In this document: positions 9,112 to 17,687 of the stretch, in pieces
Position numbering within the stretch: the first letter of the stretch is position 1
How the letters are laid out: the number at the start of each line of letters is the position of its first letter
NCBI GenBank assembly: GCA_041654835.1
Contig: JBAZCQ010000003.1
Span: forward strand, 145,808-209,807
DNA length: 64,000 bases
Direction of reading: 5' to 3'
Source of the DNA: Mariniplasma sp023230825
GTDB taxonomy: Bacteria > Bacillota_I > Bacilli_A > Acholeplasmatales > Acholeplasmataceae
The notes under the pieces: model-generated
Databases searched by the model: none
Told to the model about the DNA's origin: nothing
Seen by the model: the letters and a program-made list of their open reading frames with translations, nothing else
Position numbers and translations under genes: made by a program

Positions 9112-9140
9112 ATCTTAACACATAAATACTCAAGAAACAA
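9112..9140 (-). promoter_or_regulatory. Promoter of the TPP riboswitch-thiT transcript
   Basis: On the minus strand, TTGTTT (9135-9140) is separated by 17 nt from TAAGAT (9112-9117), which carries a TGn extension. Transcription would start at about 9104, just before the aptamer. Confidence 0.6.
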
Positions 9141-9163
9141 ATAAAAACTTTTTAGGAGTTACT

Positions 9164-9619
9164 ATGCCAGAAACCATTGATATTATAACGATTATCCTTA
9201 TTTTTGTAGGGCTTCTTCTCATTTTAATCGTACCGAACATTAAATGGGTTAAACCAAACCAAGTCGTTGTTGTTGAAAGGCTTGGCTCTTTCCACCGGCT
9301 CCTTGATAAACCAGGAATTTACCTTTTAATTCCTTTAGTCGATCGTGATATTGAAACAGTGGTGACAACAGTTCAGAAAATAGAACGAAAGCTTAAAATA
9401 AAAGAATCAGAAACAACCGTTACAACGATTGTTTCCTTTCAAATGCAAATTTTTGATGTAAAGACTTTTGTTTATAGTGCGATTGATTCGCTTGATACTG
9501 TGATGACTCATTTAAAAGAGGCCCTCGAGGCCAATCAAGAAATTGCACGAATTGTTGAAGAAATCCCACAATTTGCGACCAATTATGGATTTAATATAAC
9601 CCATTTGAATTTTAAATAA
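9164..9619 (+). CDS. Short SPFH/stomatin-like membrane protein
   Basis: The 151-residue protein has one N-terminal membrane helix (about residues 5-27) and then the first part of an SPFH/Band-7 domain: VKPNQVVVVERLGSFHRLL, then LVDRD. It resembles the N-terminal half of the full SPFH protein at 10500-11441 but lacks the C-terminal Glu/Ala/Lys-rich coiled coil needed for large oligomers. A TAGGAG ribosome site precedes the ATG and the sequence after the stop is non-coding AT, so this looks like a real short protein rather than a fresh frameshift. Function unknown; it may act with the neighbouring NfeD and SPFH proteins. Confidence 0.7.
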   Translation: MPETIDIITIILIFVGLLLILIVPNIKWVKPNQVVVVERLGSFHRLLDKPGIYLLIPLVDRDIETVVTTVQKIERKLKIKESETTVTTIVSFQMQIFDVKTFVYSAIDSLDTVMTHLKEALEANQEIARIVEEIPQFATNYGFNITHLNFK

Positions 9620-9685
9620 TTATTAATAATTATTGTATCATTTTTTATAATTTTATTGTATAATGAAATTGTAAGGAGTGATTAG

Positions 9686-10060
9686 ATGGATATTACTTGG
9701 TTCAATGAAAGACCGAAAGATAGTGTCGTTACATTAACGAGTGGGAATTTGACTTTAAACAAACCCGCTTCACAGTTTTTTGCTCATGCGTACAGTGTGA
9801 TGCTCGGATACAACAAAGATACGGCTCAGATTTTTATTAAACCACTGAATAAGGAACAAGCTCTCCAAAACGTAGATCCGGGAACTAGACGGTACCGAAT
9901 CACAGTTCGCTCGACATATGCGCGAGTAACCAATAAAGCGTATATGAAAGAAATGGATGAATTATTTCAGCTCAAACTTTCTGATGAAGGTCGGAAATAT
10001 AAAGCACATTGGGATGATAAAACGAGAATCTTAGTTGTTCATTTAAAGGAGGAAATGTAA
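9686..10060 (+). CDS. Hypothetical protein in the SPFH/NfeD operon
   Basis: I do not recognise a family for this 124-residue protein. It has no signal peptide or membrane segment and is a mixed, charged, probably alpha/beta soluble protein with RRYRITVRSTYARV in the middle. Its ATG follows GTAAGGAGTG, and a TATAAT box at 9659-9664 lies just upstream, so the transcript with nfeD and the SPFH gene probably starts here. Its TAA stop is directly followed by the ATG of the NfeD-like gene, implying tight coupling. Expression and possible function with the membrane proteins are inferred only from this arrangement. Confidence 0.75.
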   Translation: MDITWFNERPKDSVVTLTSGNLTLNKPASQFFAHAYSVMLGYNKDTAQIFIKPLNKEQALQNVDPGTRRYRITVRSTYARVTNKAYMKEMDELFQLKLSDEGRKYKAHWDDKTRILVVHLKEEM

Positions 10061-10483
10061 ATGGATGGATTCGTTTGGATTTGGATTGGCATTTTTGTAG
10101 TGGCCATTCTTATCGAAGTGGCAACAACCGATTTGGTTAGTATTTGGTTTGCTTTAGCAGCCATTCCTAGTTTTCTTCTTTCATTGTTTAACGTCGATGA
10201 GTGGGTTCAGTTCCTCGCCTTTATTTTGGTGGCCGTTGTTCTCATTATCTTTACTAGACCACTGATGATTAAATATTTTCGAACCAACGAAATAAAAACC
10301 AACGTGGATTCGATCATTGGTCAAGAAGGTGTTTGTATCCAAGACATTCAAAAAAACACGATTGGACGCGTTCTTGTGAGAAGGATGGAATGGTCTGCAG
10401 TGAGTAATGAAGACATTTTAGTTGATGAAAAAGTTAGAGTATTAGACGTTGAGGGCAATAAGCTCATCGTTAAAAAAATATAA
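10061..10483 (+). CDS. nfeD: NfeD-like membrane protein
   Basis: Short NfeD-family protein that usually pairs with SPFH/stomatin proteins in bacterial membrane microdomains. The 140 residues contain two or three N-terminal membrane helices (to about residue 70) and then a C-terminal OB-fold region with IIGQEGVCIQDI, GRVLV and KVRVLDVEGNKLIVKKI. The ATG is immediately after the preceding stop, and the SPFH gene follows 16 nt after its own stop behind TTAGGAGGT, so the three genes form one operon. Confidence 0.88.
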   Translation: MDGFVWIWIGIFVVAILIEVATTDLVSIWFALAAIPSFLLSLFNVDEWVQFLAFILVAVVLIIFTRPLMIKYFRTNEIKTNVDSIIGQEGVCIQDIQKNTIGRVLVRRMEWSAVSNEDILVDEKVRVLDVEGNKLIVKKI

Positions 10484-10499
10484 TTAGGAGGTAGGATAA

Positions 10500-11441
10500 A
10501 TGCAAATAATCAATCTTTTATTAAATCCGATTGGTATCGGAGCTTTAGGAATTAGTTTATTAATTGTTGGTGCTTTATTATTAGTTGTCATTGCTTCTAG
10601 TTTTCGTTTAGTTACCCAAACGAAAAAGTATGTTGTTGAACGTTTAGGAGGTTATTATACGACTTGGGGAGTTGGGGTTCACTTTGTTGTTCCGATAATC
10701 GACCGTGTCGTTAATGTTGTTACTCTTAAAGAACAAGTGAAAGATTTCGATCCACAACCTGTTATTACCAAAGATAATGTTACGATGCAAATCGATACCG
10801 TTGTCTTTTTCCAAATAACGGATCCAAAAGCATATACATATGGTGTTGATAACCCAATGGCAGCAATTGAAAATATTTCTGCCACCACACTGAGAAATAT
10901 CATCGGTGATTTAGATTTAGATGAAACATTAACATCACGTGATTTAATTAACTCGAAAATGCGTATTATTTTAGACGAAGCGACTGACCCTTGGGGTATC
11001 AAAGTGAACCGCGTTGAAGTTAAAAACATTTTACCACCAAAAGACATTCGTGATTCAATGGAAAAACAAATGCGTGCAGAACGGGAAAGACGACAAACAA
11101 TTTTAATTGCTGAAGGGGAAAAACGTGCAGAAATTCTCCGTGCTGAAGGTGAAGCCGAAGCCGTTGTTCTTAGAGCACAAGCTAAAAAAGAACAAATGAT
11201 TCGTGAAGCTGAAGGTGAAGCTGCTGCACTTTATAAAGTTAAAGAAGCTGAAGCAATGGCAATCAAACTGATTAAAGATGCCAAAGCAGACCAAGCCGTA
11301 TTAAAAATTAAAGCGTATGAAGCTTTAGCAAAAGTTGCCGATGGACAAGCAACAAAACTGGTTGTTCCTACTGACATTACTGATCTTGCTTCTTCGATTA
11401 TGATGGCAGCTGAATTTGCGAAAACAGAACCTAAAAAATAA
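10500..11441 (+). CDS. SPFH/Band-7 (QmcA/stomatin-like) membrane protein
   Basis: Membrane scaffold protein of the SPFH superfamily. The 313-residue protein has an N-terminal membrane helix (about residues 15-37), the Band-7 domain with KKYVVERLGGYYTT and the DPWGIKVNRVEVKNI block near residue 165-180, then a long Glu/Ala/Lys/Arg-rich coiled coil (about 195-280) with repeated RAEGEAEA-type segments. This matches QmcA/stomatin rather than flotillin. It follows an NfeD-like gene, the usual partner. A bidirectional terminator closes the operon. Confidence 0.92.
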   Translation: MQIINLLLNPIGIGALGISLLIVGALLLVVIASSFRLVTQTKKYVVERLGGYYTTWGVGVHFVVPIIDRVVNVVTLKEQVKDFDPQPVITKDNVTMQIDTVVFFQITDPKAYTYGVDNPMAAIENISATTLRNIIGDLDLDETLTSRDLINSKMRIILDEATDPWGIKVNRVEVKNILPPKDIRDSMEKQMRAERERRQTILIAEGEKRAEILRAEGEAEAVVLRAQAKKEQMIREAEGEAAALYKVKEAEAMAIKLIKDAKADQAVLKIKAYEALAKVADGQATKLVVPTDITDLASSIMMAAEFAKTEPKK

Positions 11442-11455
11442 AGTTTTAAAAATAA

Positions 11456-11485
11456 AGACCTCATGATTGCATGAGGCCTTTTTCT
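11456..11485. terminator. Bidirectional terminator between the SPFH gene and pdp
   Basis: CCTCATG and CATGAGG pair perfectly around an ATTG loop (11459-11476). CCTTTTTC follows on the plus strand and CTTTATTTTT on the minus strand. Confidence 0.8.
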
Positions 11486-12780
11486 TATCCTATGGTTTTT
11501 TTAATTAAAGTTACCGTCTTTTTTTCTTTACCAATGATAACGGCATGCTCAATTAGTTTAATAGCTTCACCAACGCCTTTATCGCGAATATATAATGTTG
11601 CAATGACATCATCTTTTTCAACTTTATCACCAATTTTAACATGAAGGTCAACACCGACTTCAGGATAAATAACATCGGCCATTGTTTCACGACCTGCACC
11701 CAATCTTCCGGCTGCTTTACCAATGTCTAAAGCATTGATATCGGTTATATAACCTGACTTTGATGCTTTAACAAATGCTGTTTTTTTAGATATAAGTTTT
11801 TCTTTATCGAAAAGATAGCTGGTGTCACCACCTTGAGCTGCAACAAGTTCAGCAAACTTATTAAAAGCACTTCCGTCAGCAATCGTCTTTTCTAACATTT
11901 TCCTTGCTTCACTTTGATCTTTAGCAAGGCCAGCATCCATTAATAACTGTTCACCAATGACAAAAGTCACTTCGACTAAATCTTGTGGACCTTTACCTTG
12001 TAGTGTTTCGATGGCTTCGTAAACTTCTAAACCATTTCCGATTTTATGACCCAGAGGCTCATCCATGCCTGTTAGAATGGCGGTCATTTTTTTGCCAGCG
12101 AGCGTGCCAATTTCAACCATCAATTTTGCCAACTCTTCAGCGTCTTTTTCTTCTTTCATAAAAGCTCCATGTCCGACTTTAACGTCTAAACAAATGGCAT
12201 CCGTACCACTCGCTAATTTTTTCGACATAATGCTTGCTGCAATTAAAGGAATTGAATCAATGGTTGCTGTTACATCACGAAGAGCATAAATCTTTTTATC
12301 TGCCGGGGCGACATCCCCGCTTTGACCAACAATGGCGACACCGAGAGTTTCTACTTGTTGAATAAAATCATGAATATCAACTTCAACTTGATATCCTGGG
12401 ATACTTTCTAATTTGTCGATTGTTCCACCCGTATGTCCAAGTCCACGCCCACTCATTTTTGCCACTTTTGCACCTAAAGAAGCGAGAAGTGGTCCTAAAA
12501 TGAGGGTAACTTTGTCGCCAACTCCACCCGTTGAATGCTTGTCGACTTTAATCCCTTCAATTGCGGATAAATCGATGATATCACCAGAATCACGCATCGC
12601 AAGCGCTAAATAGGTGGCTTCTTCATGGTTCATTTGTTGAAAATAGACAGCCATCAAAAAGGCGCTCATTTGATAATCTGGAATGATTCCTTTTGTATAG
12701 CCCTTAATAATATAAGTAATTTCTTCTTTTGTCAACGCAAATCCATCTCTTTTTTTGGTAATTAAATCAACGATATGCAT
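11485..12780 (-). CDS. pdp: Pyrimidine-nucleoside phosphorylase
   Basis: Phosphorolyses uridine, deoxyuridine or thymidine to the base and (deoxy)ribose-1-phosphate. The 431-residue protein has the family signature KMSGRGLGHTGGTIDKLES near residues 108-126, the phosphate-binding KHSTGGVGDK near 81, and the DVKVGHGAFM block near 197. The length fits Pdp of Firmicutes; thymidine phosphorylase (DeoA) is the close alternative. Together with deoC and deoD (22.6-24 kb) it would feed nucleoside sugars into central metabolism. Confidence 0.93.
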   Translation of the reverse strand: MHIVDLITKKRDGFALTKEEITYIIKGYTKGIIPDYQMSAFLMAVYFQQMNHEEATYLALAMRDSGDIIDLSAIEGIKVDKHSTGGVGDKVTLILGPLLASLGAKVAKMSGRGLGHTGGTIDKLESIPGYQVEVDIHDFIQQVETLGVAIVGQSGDVAPADKKIYALRDVTATIDSIPLIAASIMSKKLASGTDAICLDVKVGHGAFMKEEKDAEELAKLMVEIGTLAGKKMTAILTGMDEPLGHKIGNGLEVYEAIETLQGKGPQDLVEVTFVIGEQLLMDAGLAKDQSEARKMLEKTIADGSAFNKFAELVAAQGGDTSYLFDKEKLISKKTAFVKASKSGYITDINALDIGKAAGRLGAGRETMADVIYPEVGVDLHVKIGDKVEKDDVIATLYIRDKGVGEAIKLIEHAVIIGKEKKTVTLIKKTIG

Positions 12781-12847
12781 CTTATCATCTCCTTATTTAT
12801 ATTTTATCATAAATTGAATGAGTGTGTTTAATTGAACATAAGGGAAG

Positions 12848-12872
12848 AAAAAAGGACAATCCGTCCTTTTTT
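12848..12872. terminator. Terminator after plsC
   Basis: A perfect 10-bp stem, AAAAAAGGAC with GTCCTTTTTT, around an AATCC loop. It closes the pepV-thyA-folA-plsC transcript on the minus strand. Confidence 0.85.
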
Positions 12873-12877
12873 GTTTA

Positions 12878-13681
12878 TCATTCATCTTCAACATCATTTA
12901 AAGGTTCATTAATGATTTGAAACATATAATCAGCCATCTCTTGTGTTTTCATATGTTCGACTGACTTAAATTTAACTAACTCGTGGATAACCACTTTAAT
13001 TTTTGTTTTTCGAAAGGGCCATCTTTTTTTCACATCGGTTGTTCCTATCATGGAAATCGGAAGTAAATCCGCTTCTGCCTTTACGGCTAAACGATACGCA
13101 CCTGCACGCATCGCCACCATCCGAATATCATTGCGGTCTTTAATACCACCCTCTGGGTAAATGACCATCGCTACACCTTGCTTAACAACTTTAATCGCAT
13201 CGACCATGGCACGAGCCGTGTTGCGGTCACTTGAACGGTCAATCGGAAAAGCTCCCATAGACTTTAGTAATGTTTTCATCACTGGAAGTTTATAAACGCT
13301 CATTTTGGGGGTGTAACTTGTTGGCCGCGTAATCACTTCCATCATTACAACTGGATCAACATATGATTTATGGTTTGAGTAAATCGTTAAGCGATTGCCA
13401 AAAGGAATGTTTTCTTCTCCTTTAACTTCAATACTTAAACGTAAAATAAACCGGTTTAAAAAATAAGCGGTGCTGCGATAAGCATAATGTTTGTATTTAT
13501 TTGTTAAGCTGAGTCTTCTTAAGATTGGTAGCTGAACAACCATAAAAAGAATTACAAACAAGCTAGCAATAATATAGCCTAAGGCAAGCCATAAAATTAA
13601 AAACCACCAGTTTGGCAAAACAATGACGTGCATGATGACTGTGAAAGTGAGCATGACGAATAAAAACAATGCTGTAATCAT
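12878..13681 (-). CDS. plsC: 1-acyl-sn-glycerol-3-phosphate acyltransferase
   Basis: Membrane acyltransferase making phosphatidic acid. The 267-residue protein has two N-terminal hydrophobic segments, the catalytic block NHKSYVDP (the NHx4D motif, near residue 102), and the second motif YPEGGIKDR near 174. The ATG overlaps the folA stop by 4 nt. It is the last gene of the pepV-thyA-folA-plsC run and ends at TGA before a strong terminator. Confidence 0.93.
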   Translation of the reverse strand: MITALFLFVMLTFTVIMHVIVLPNWWFLILWLALGYIIASLFVILFMVVQLPILRRLSLTNKYKHYAYRSTAYFLNRFILRLSIEVKGEENIPFGNRLTIYSNHKSYVDPVVMMEVITRPTSYTPKMSVYKLPVMKTLLKSMGAFPIDRSSDRNTARAMVDAIKVVKQGVAMVIYPEGGIKDRNDIRMVAMRAGAYRLAVKAEADLLPISMIGTTDVKKRWPFRKTKIKVVIHELVKFKSVEHMKTQEMADYMFQIINEPLNDVEDE

Positions 13682-14154
13682 TTAGGGATCCTTTCGTATG
13701 TGGCAATGATGAGTTCTGGTAACATCGTTTTATGCACACATTTGAATTGTGATAAGTCAAAAGATTTAAAATATGTTTGACCTTGATATCTTTTTAAAAT
13801 ATAGGTGATATATAATCGGTCAGCATAAGGCATTATTAAATCATAAACAATGCTCCCACCAATGACATATAAATCTTCTTTTAACTCGTTTAAAAAGGGT
13901 TGTAAATCAGTAATAACAGTTGCATCAGGCAACTTTAAATCTGGATTGCGTGATAAGACATAGTTCTTTTGATAAGGAAACGGCTTATCACGATAATAAT
14001 GTTTAAGTGATTCATAGGTTTTTCGACCCATTAAAACAGTTTTATTTTCCGTTATTTTTTTAAAGAATGCGAGATCTTCTGGATAGTGCCATGGTAATAG
14101 GTTATTATCACCCATCAACCAGTTTTCATCCATCGCCCATATCATTGTAATCAT
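13678..14154 (-). CDS. folA: Dihydrofolate reductase
   Basis: Reduces dihydrofolate to tetrahydrofolate with NADPH. The 158-residue length is normal. Visible motifs are the WAMDENWLMGDNNLLPWHYPED region (residues 6-27), MGRKTYESL (about 42-50) and YVIGGSIVYD (about 95-104). It overlaps thyA and plsC by 4 nt each (ATGA), so all three are translationally coupled. Pairing with thyA is functional, since ThyA produces the dihydrofolate that this enzyme recycles. Confidence 0.96.
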   Translation of the reverse strand: MITMIWAMDENWLMGDNNLLPWHYPEDLAFFKKITENKTVLMGRKTYESLKHYYRDKPFPYQKNYVLSRNPDLKLPDATVITDLQPFLNELKEDLYVIGGSIVYDLIMPYADRLYITYILKRYQGQTYFKSFDLSQFKCVHKTMLPELIIATYERIPK

Positions 14155-15017
14155 ACGGCAACCTTACCTTTAATGAGCGGATGAGGATTATAGTCAACAA
14201 GTTCAAAGTCTTCAAATTTAAAATCTTCGATTGCTTTAACGGCAGGATTTAAAACCATTTTTGGTAAAGGTCTTGGATCTCTTGATAATTGAAGGTTAAT
14301 TTGGTCGAGGTGATTTAAATAAATATGGGCATCACCAATGGTATGGACAAAATCACCAACTTCAAAACCAGTTACTTGCGCAACCATCATTAAAAAGAGC
14401 GCGTAGGAAGCGATGTTAAACGGTAGTCCTAAAAAGATGTCTGCACTTCTTTGATAAAGCTGTAATGACAATTTCCCGTCACTCACGTAAAACTGAATTA
14501 ATGTATGACAAGGTGGTAGAGCCATCGAACCGATTTCTCTCGGGTTCCATGCACTTAAAATCATTCGTCTTGAATCGGGATTGTGTTTGAGCTCCTGGAT
14601 CAGGTAATCAATTTGATCGACACCATTAAAGTTGCGCCACTGTGCACCATAAACAGGGCCTAAATCACCGTATTTCTCAGCGAATTCGGCGTCATTTTTA
14701 ATTTTTTCAGCAAACTCAGTTAATGATTCTCCTCGGTAATCAGGGCTTTTTTGATAAATTTCATAAGGCCATTCATTCCAAATTCTGACGTCGTGATCGA
14801 CAAGATATTTAATATTAGTATCTCCAGAAATGAACCATAACAATTCATGGATTACTGCTTTCAAAAACACTTTTTTCGTTGTTAAAAGGGGAAAGCCGTC
14901 TTTTAAATTAAAACGCATTTGATAACCAAAAACGCTTTTCGTTCCCGTTTGGGTCCGATCCATTTTTTCTGATCCATGATCTAAAACATGTTGACATAAA
15001 TCAAGGTAAGTTTTCAT
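14151..15017 (-). CDS. thyA: Thymidylate synthase ThyA
   Basis: Methylates dUMP to dTMP using methylene-tetrahydrofolate. The 288-residue protein has the catalytic cysteine in LPPCHTL at residue 170, the SADIFLGLPFNIASYA block near 190-205, and the N-terminal DRTQTGTKSVFG. It starts 12 nt after pepV ends and overlaps folA at its TGA stop. The classical folate-dependent enzyme is present, so a flavin-dependent ThyX need not be expected. Confidence 0.97.
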   Translation of the reverse strand: MKTYLDLCQHVLDHGSEKMDRTQTGTKSVFGYQMRFNLKDGFPLLTTKKVFLKAVIHELLWFISGDTNIKYLVDHDVRIWNEWPYEIYQKSPDYRGESLTEFAEKIKNDAEFAEKYGDLGPVYGAQWRNFNGVDQIDYLIQELKHNPDSRRMILSAWNPREIGSMALPPCHTLIQFYVSDGKLSLQLYQRSADIFLGLPFNIASYALFLMMVAQVTGFEVGDFVHTIGDAHIYLNHLDQINLQLSRDPRPLPKMVLNPAVKAIEDFKFEDFELVDYNPHPLIKGKVAV

Positions 15018-15028
15018 AAAACCTCCGC

Positions 15029-16405
15029 TTATTTAGCAAGTTCGTATAACGCTTCTGTATATATAACAATGGCTTTAAAAAAATTGTCTAAATCAATGTA
15101 TTCATTCTTTTGATGAATATAGGTTGGCTTATCTAAGAAATGCGGTCCAAATGCAACAGTATTTGGCATCGCACGAGCGAAAGTTCCCCCACCGATTGTA
15201 ATGGGTTCGGTTAAATCATTCGTATGTTTACGATATACCGCTAGCAACTTTTGGACGAGTTCAGACTTAGGGTCAACATATAAAAGGGGTTGATGTTTAT
15301 CAATAACAATGGTTGCGCCGTAAGGGGCAACTGCTTTTTTAAGTTGTGCGTTAATTTCATCTAAAGTAATGCCTAATGGGTATCTTAAATTTAATACAAA
15401 ACGATAACGGTTATTTTCGAATGTCATCGCACCTAAGTTGTTAGTTAAATCACCCATTTCTTCGTGATGATGCTTCACACCTAATTTAATTCCGTGAATA
15501 TCATGAAGAAGTGTGTCTTTCATTAAAGCAACCATTGGATTATCGATTCCTACTTCTAAGAAGAATTCAAACAAACGGTGAATGGCGTTTAAACCCATTT
15601 GGGGCGTTGAACCATGAGCACTTTTTCCAGTTACACGTAAATAAATTTGATCATTTTCTCTTGAGCCAGTTCCTTGGTATTCGTTGGCTTCCAAAAATTG
15701 ATGAAATAAAGAAACGTAATCTTTGGATGCTCTTAAAGTTACCTCAGCAAAATCGGGAACCATATTATCGCGAAAACCACCATTTATATGAATAATGTCT
15801 GATTCGGGTATTTCACCTTCAATAAAAATTCGGGAAATCCCTTTTTCACCATAAATTAAAGGAAAATCAGCATCAGAGATAAAACCAGACACTGGAATTT
15901 CTGGATAAATACTAAAATAATGACGAACACCACGCCATCCAGTTTCTTCATCTGTCCCAAGGACAAGTTTAATTCGTTTACTCAGAGGGACACCTAAATC
16001 TTTTAAGATTTTCATCGCATAATAAACAGCAACTGTTGGTCCTTTATCATCTTCAGCACCACGGCCGTATAACTTATTGTCATGAACAACTGCGCCATAA
16101 GGCGGGAAATCCCAATCATTTCCAGCAGGTACTACGTCTAAATGGCCCATTGTACCAACAAACTCTTTTTGGTCACCATAAACGATATGACCTGCATACC
16201 CATCTAAGTTTTCTGTAATAAATCCATCTCTTTGACCCAACTCTAGCATAAAATCTAACGCTTCTTTAATGCCTTTGCCAAATGGTGCACCTTTTCGTTC
16301 TGGGTCATACGTTGTTAATTCCGAGTTAATTTTCATTAAACCGGCGAGATCAGCTAAAATCTCTTTTTTTCTTTTGTCTACTTCTTGTTTAAAATTAATT
16401 TTCAT
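15029..16405 (-). CDS. pepV: M20-family dipeptidase (PepV-like)
   Basis: Zinc aminopeptidase/dipeptidase of family M20, probably cytosolic. The chosen start MKINFKQEVD at 16405 has AGGAG 9 nt upstream; an in-frame ATG 9 nt earlier abuts the ribosome site and is unlikely. The 458-residue protein shows the metal-binding GHLDVVPAG (about residue 87), GRGAEDDKGP (about 110), the DEETGWRG block (about 142) and a C-terminal GGGTFARAMPN. It is the first gene of an operon with thyA, folA and plsC, preceded by an extended -10 promoter. Confidence 0.9.
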   Translation of the reverse strand: MKINFKQEVDKRKKEILADLAGLMKINSELTTYDPERKGAPFGKGIKEALDFMLELGQRDGFITENLDGYAGHIVYGDQKEFVGTMGHLDVVPAGNDWDFPPYGAVVHDNKLYGRGAEDDKGPTVAVYYAMKILKDLGVPLSKRIKLVLGTDEETGWRGVRHYFSIYPEIPVSGFISDADFPLIYGEKGISRIFIEGEIPESDIIHINGGFRDNMVPDFAEVTLRASKDYVSLFHQFLEANEYQGTGSRENDQIYLRVTGKSAHGSTPQMGLNAIHRLFEFFLEVGIDNPMVALMKDTLLHDIHGIKLGVKHHHEEMGDLTNNLGAMTFENNRYRFVLNLRYPLGITLDEINAQLKKAVAPYGATIVIDKHQPLLYVDPKSELVQKLLAVYRKHTNDLTEPITIGGGTFARAMPNTVAFGPHFLDKPTYIHQKNEYIDLDNFFKAIVIYTEALYELAK

Positions 16406-16425
16406 CGTTACCATCTCCTGTAGAT

Positions 16426-16434
16426 ATTGTAGCA
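16426..16434 (-). promoter_or_regulatory. Extended -10 promoter of the pepV-thyA-folA-plsC operon
   Basis: On the minus strand TGCTACAAT lies about 20 nt before the pepV start, and the upstream -35 region is weak. Confidence 0.5.
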
Positions 16435-16438
16435 TATC

Positions 16439-16461
16439 TTTTTAGTTATACTAACTAAAAA
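16439..16461 (-). terminator. Palindrome between the ABC operon and pepV
   Basis: TTTTTAGTTA and TAACTAAAAA form a perfect 10-bp inverted repeat around TAC. It lies just after the FtsX-type operon and just before the pepV promoter, so it may be its terminator, but the stem is AT-rich. A regulatory site for pepV is an alternative. Confidence 0.45.
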
Positions 16462-16481
16462 ACAAAAAAGTAGTTGCTTTG

Positions 16482-17678
16482 TCAATCTGCTTTAATGATT
16501 TTAATGACTCTAAGTCTACCTGTTAAAACAATTGGATATAAACTTGCAAGGAGGACACCTCCACCGATAATGAGAGCTGTCCACAAAGATTGTAAATGCC
16601 AAAAATAAAGTGGTAAGGTTAACAGCGGTTTGCCGTGTTCATCTGTCACAATTTTATGAAAGAAATACCCAAACGTATTTCCTAAATAAATTCCTAAAAC
16701 AATGCCAATCGTTAAATATAAAACAATGTGAATCAAAAAGACCCTTCGCACTTGTTTTTGGTTAAGTCCTAAAGCTTTTAAAATGCCTATTTGGGTCAGC
16801 CTCGTTCGGGTATTAATAAAAATGATTGTTGCAACACTAAAGGCGACTGCAACCGCAATAAAAAACTGAATAATTAAAATACTCGTATCTTCTAAAACTA
16901 ATAAATCATCAATAATTTGGTTTTGTTCTTGCCATACAGAACCGTGTAAATTAGGATAATACGTTTCAATTAGAGGAGCAATTTCCTCTAAAACCTTGCG
17001 GTTTTTTAAAGGCTCAGTGAGATTCACCTCGATGCCATTTAAATAGGGATTACCTGTTAATCTAATAATCGTATCTGATGTAGTAAAAGCCATATGCGCG
17101 TTTAAGTTTACATTTCCAGCCATATAAACACCAACGACTTTTGCTCGGTATGTTTGTTCATTAATGACAACTGGAACGATTTTACCAACAAAATCAGCGT
17201 AACGTTTACCATAATAACTGTTTCGTTGTGCAAATGTTCCACCAACCATAATTTCTAAATCGTAACCGATAAAAGGTCCATCGGTTGGAACTCGGTTGAC
17301 ATCTAATGATTGAATGAGCATGGTGAGGTCATTTATTTTGGTTACTTCATCAAAATTAACGCCTTTTAAATAGTAAGAGTAGCGATTATTTGTAACATCT
17401 ATCAAATTGAAAAAGGAGACATCCTCAACCATTTCATGTGATTCCATCAATTCTGTTTTAAAAGTAGTAAACTGTTCTGGATTATTTTCAATGAGGCCAA
17501 CATATAAAATATCGCTAAAATCTTTTAAAACAGTATCTAAAACAAACTGATTGAGTTCCTTAGTAGAAATAAACATGAAATAAAGGATGGATGTCCCTAA
17601 AGTAATGATGCCTACGACAGTAATAAACTGAAAGATTTTATCTTTTAAAAAACGAAAAGCAACTTTCAAAGTAAACAT
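16482..17678 (-). CDS. FtsX/MacB-type ABC transporter permease 2
   Basis: The 398-residue protein has an N-terminal membrane helix (about residues 15-35), a large extracytoplasmic domain (about 40-275) and three C-terminal helices (about 275-395). This is the FtsX/LolCE/MacB topology, so it probably moves or releases substrates at the outer face of the membrane. The block TRTRLTQIGILKALGL near residue 300 is the conserved FtsX-domain coupling region. It follows permease 1 by 9 nt in the operon with the ATPase. Substrate unknown. Confidence 0.88.
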   Translation of the reverse strand: MFTLKVAFRFLKDKIFQFITVVGIITLGTSILYFMFISTKELNQFVLDTVLKDFSDILYVGLIENNPEQFTTFKTELMESHEMVEDVSFFNLIDVTNNRYSYYLKGVNFDEVTKINDLTMLIQSLDVNRVPTDGPFIGYDLEIMVGGTFAQRNSYYGKRYADFVGKIVPVVINEQTYRAKVVGVYMAGNVNLNAHMAFTTSDTIIRLTGNPYLNGIEVNLTEPLKNRKVLEEIAPLIETYYPNLHGSVWQEQNQIIDDLLVLEDTSILIIQFFIAVAVAFSVATIIFINTRTRLTQIGILKALGLNQKQVRRVFLIHIVLYLTIGIVLGIYLGNTFGYFFHKIVTDEHGKPLLTLPLYFWHLQSLWTALIIGGGVLLASLYPIVLTGRLRVIKIIKAD

Positions 17679-17687
17679 ACATCGCTC

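Noticed and set aside
9164..9619. Frameshifted remnant of the full SPFH gene
   Set aside because: No continuation of the SPFH domain or coiled coil is found in any frame of the 66 bases to the next gene, and start, ribosome site and codons look normal.
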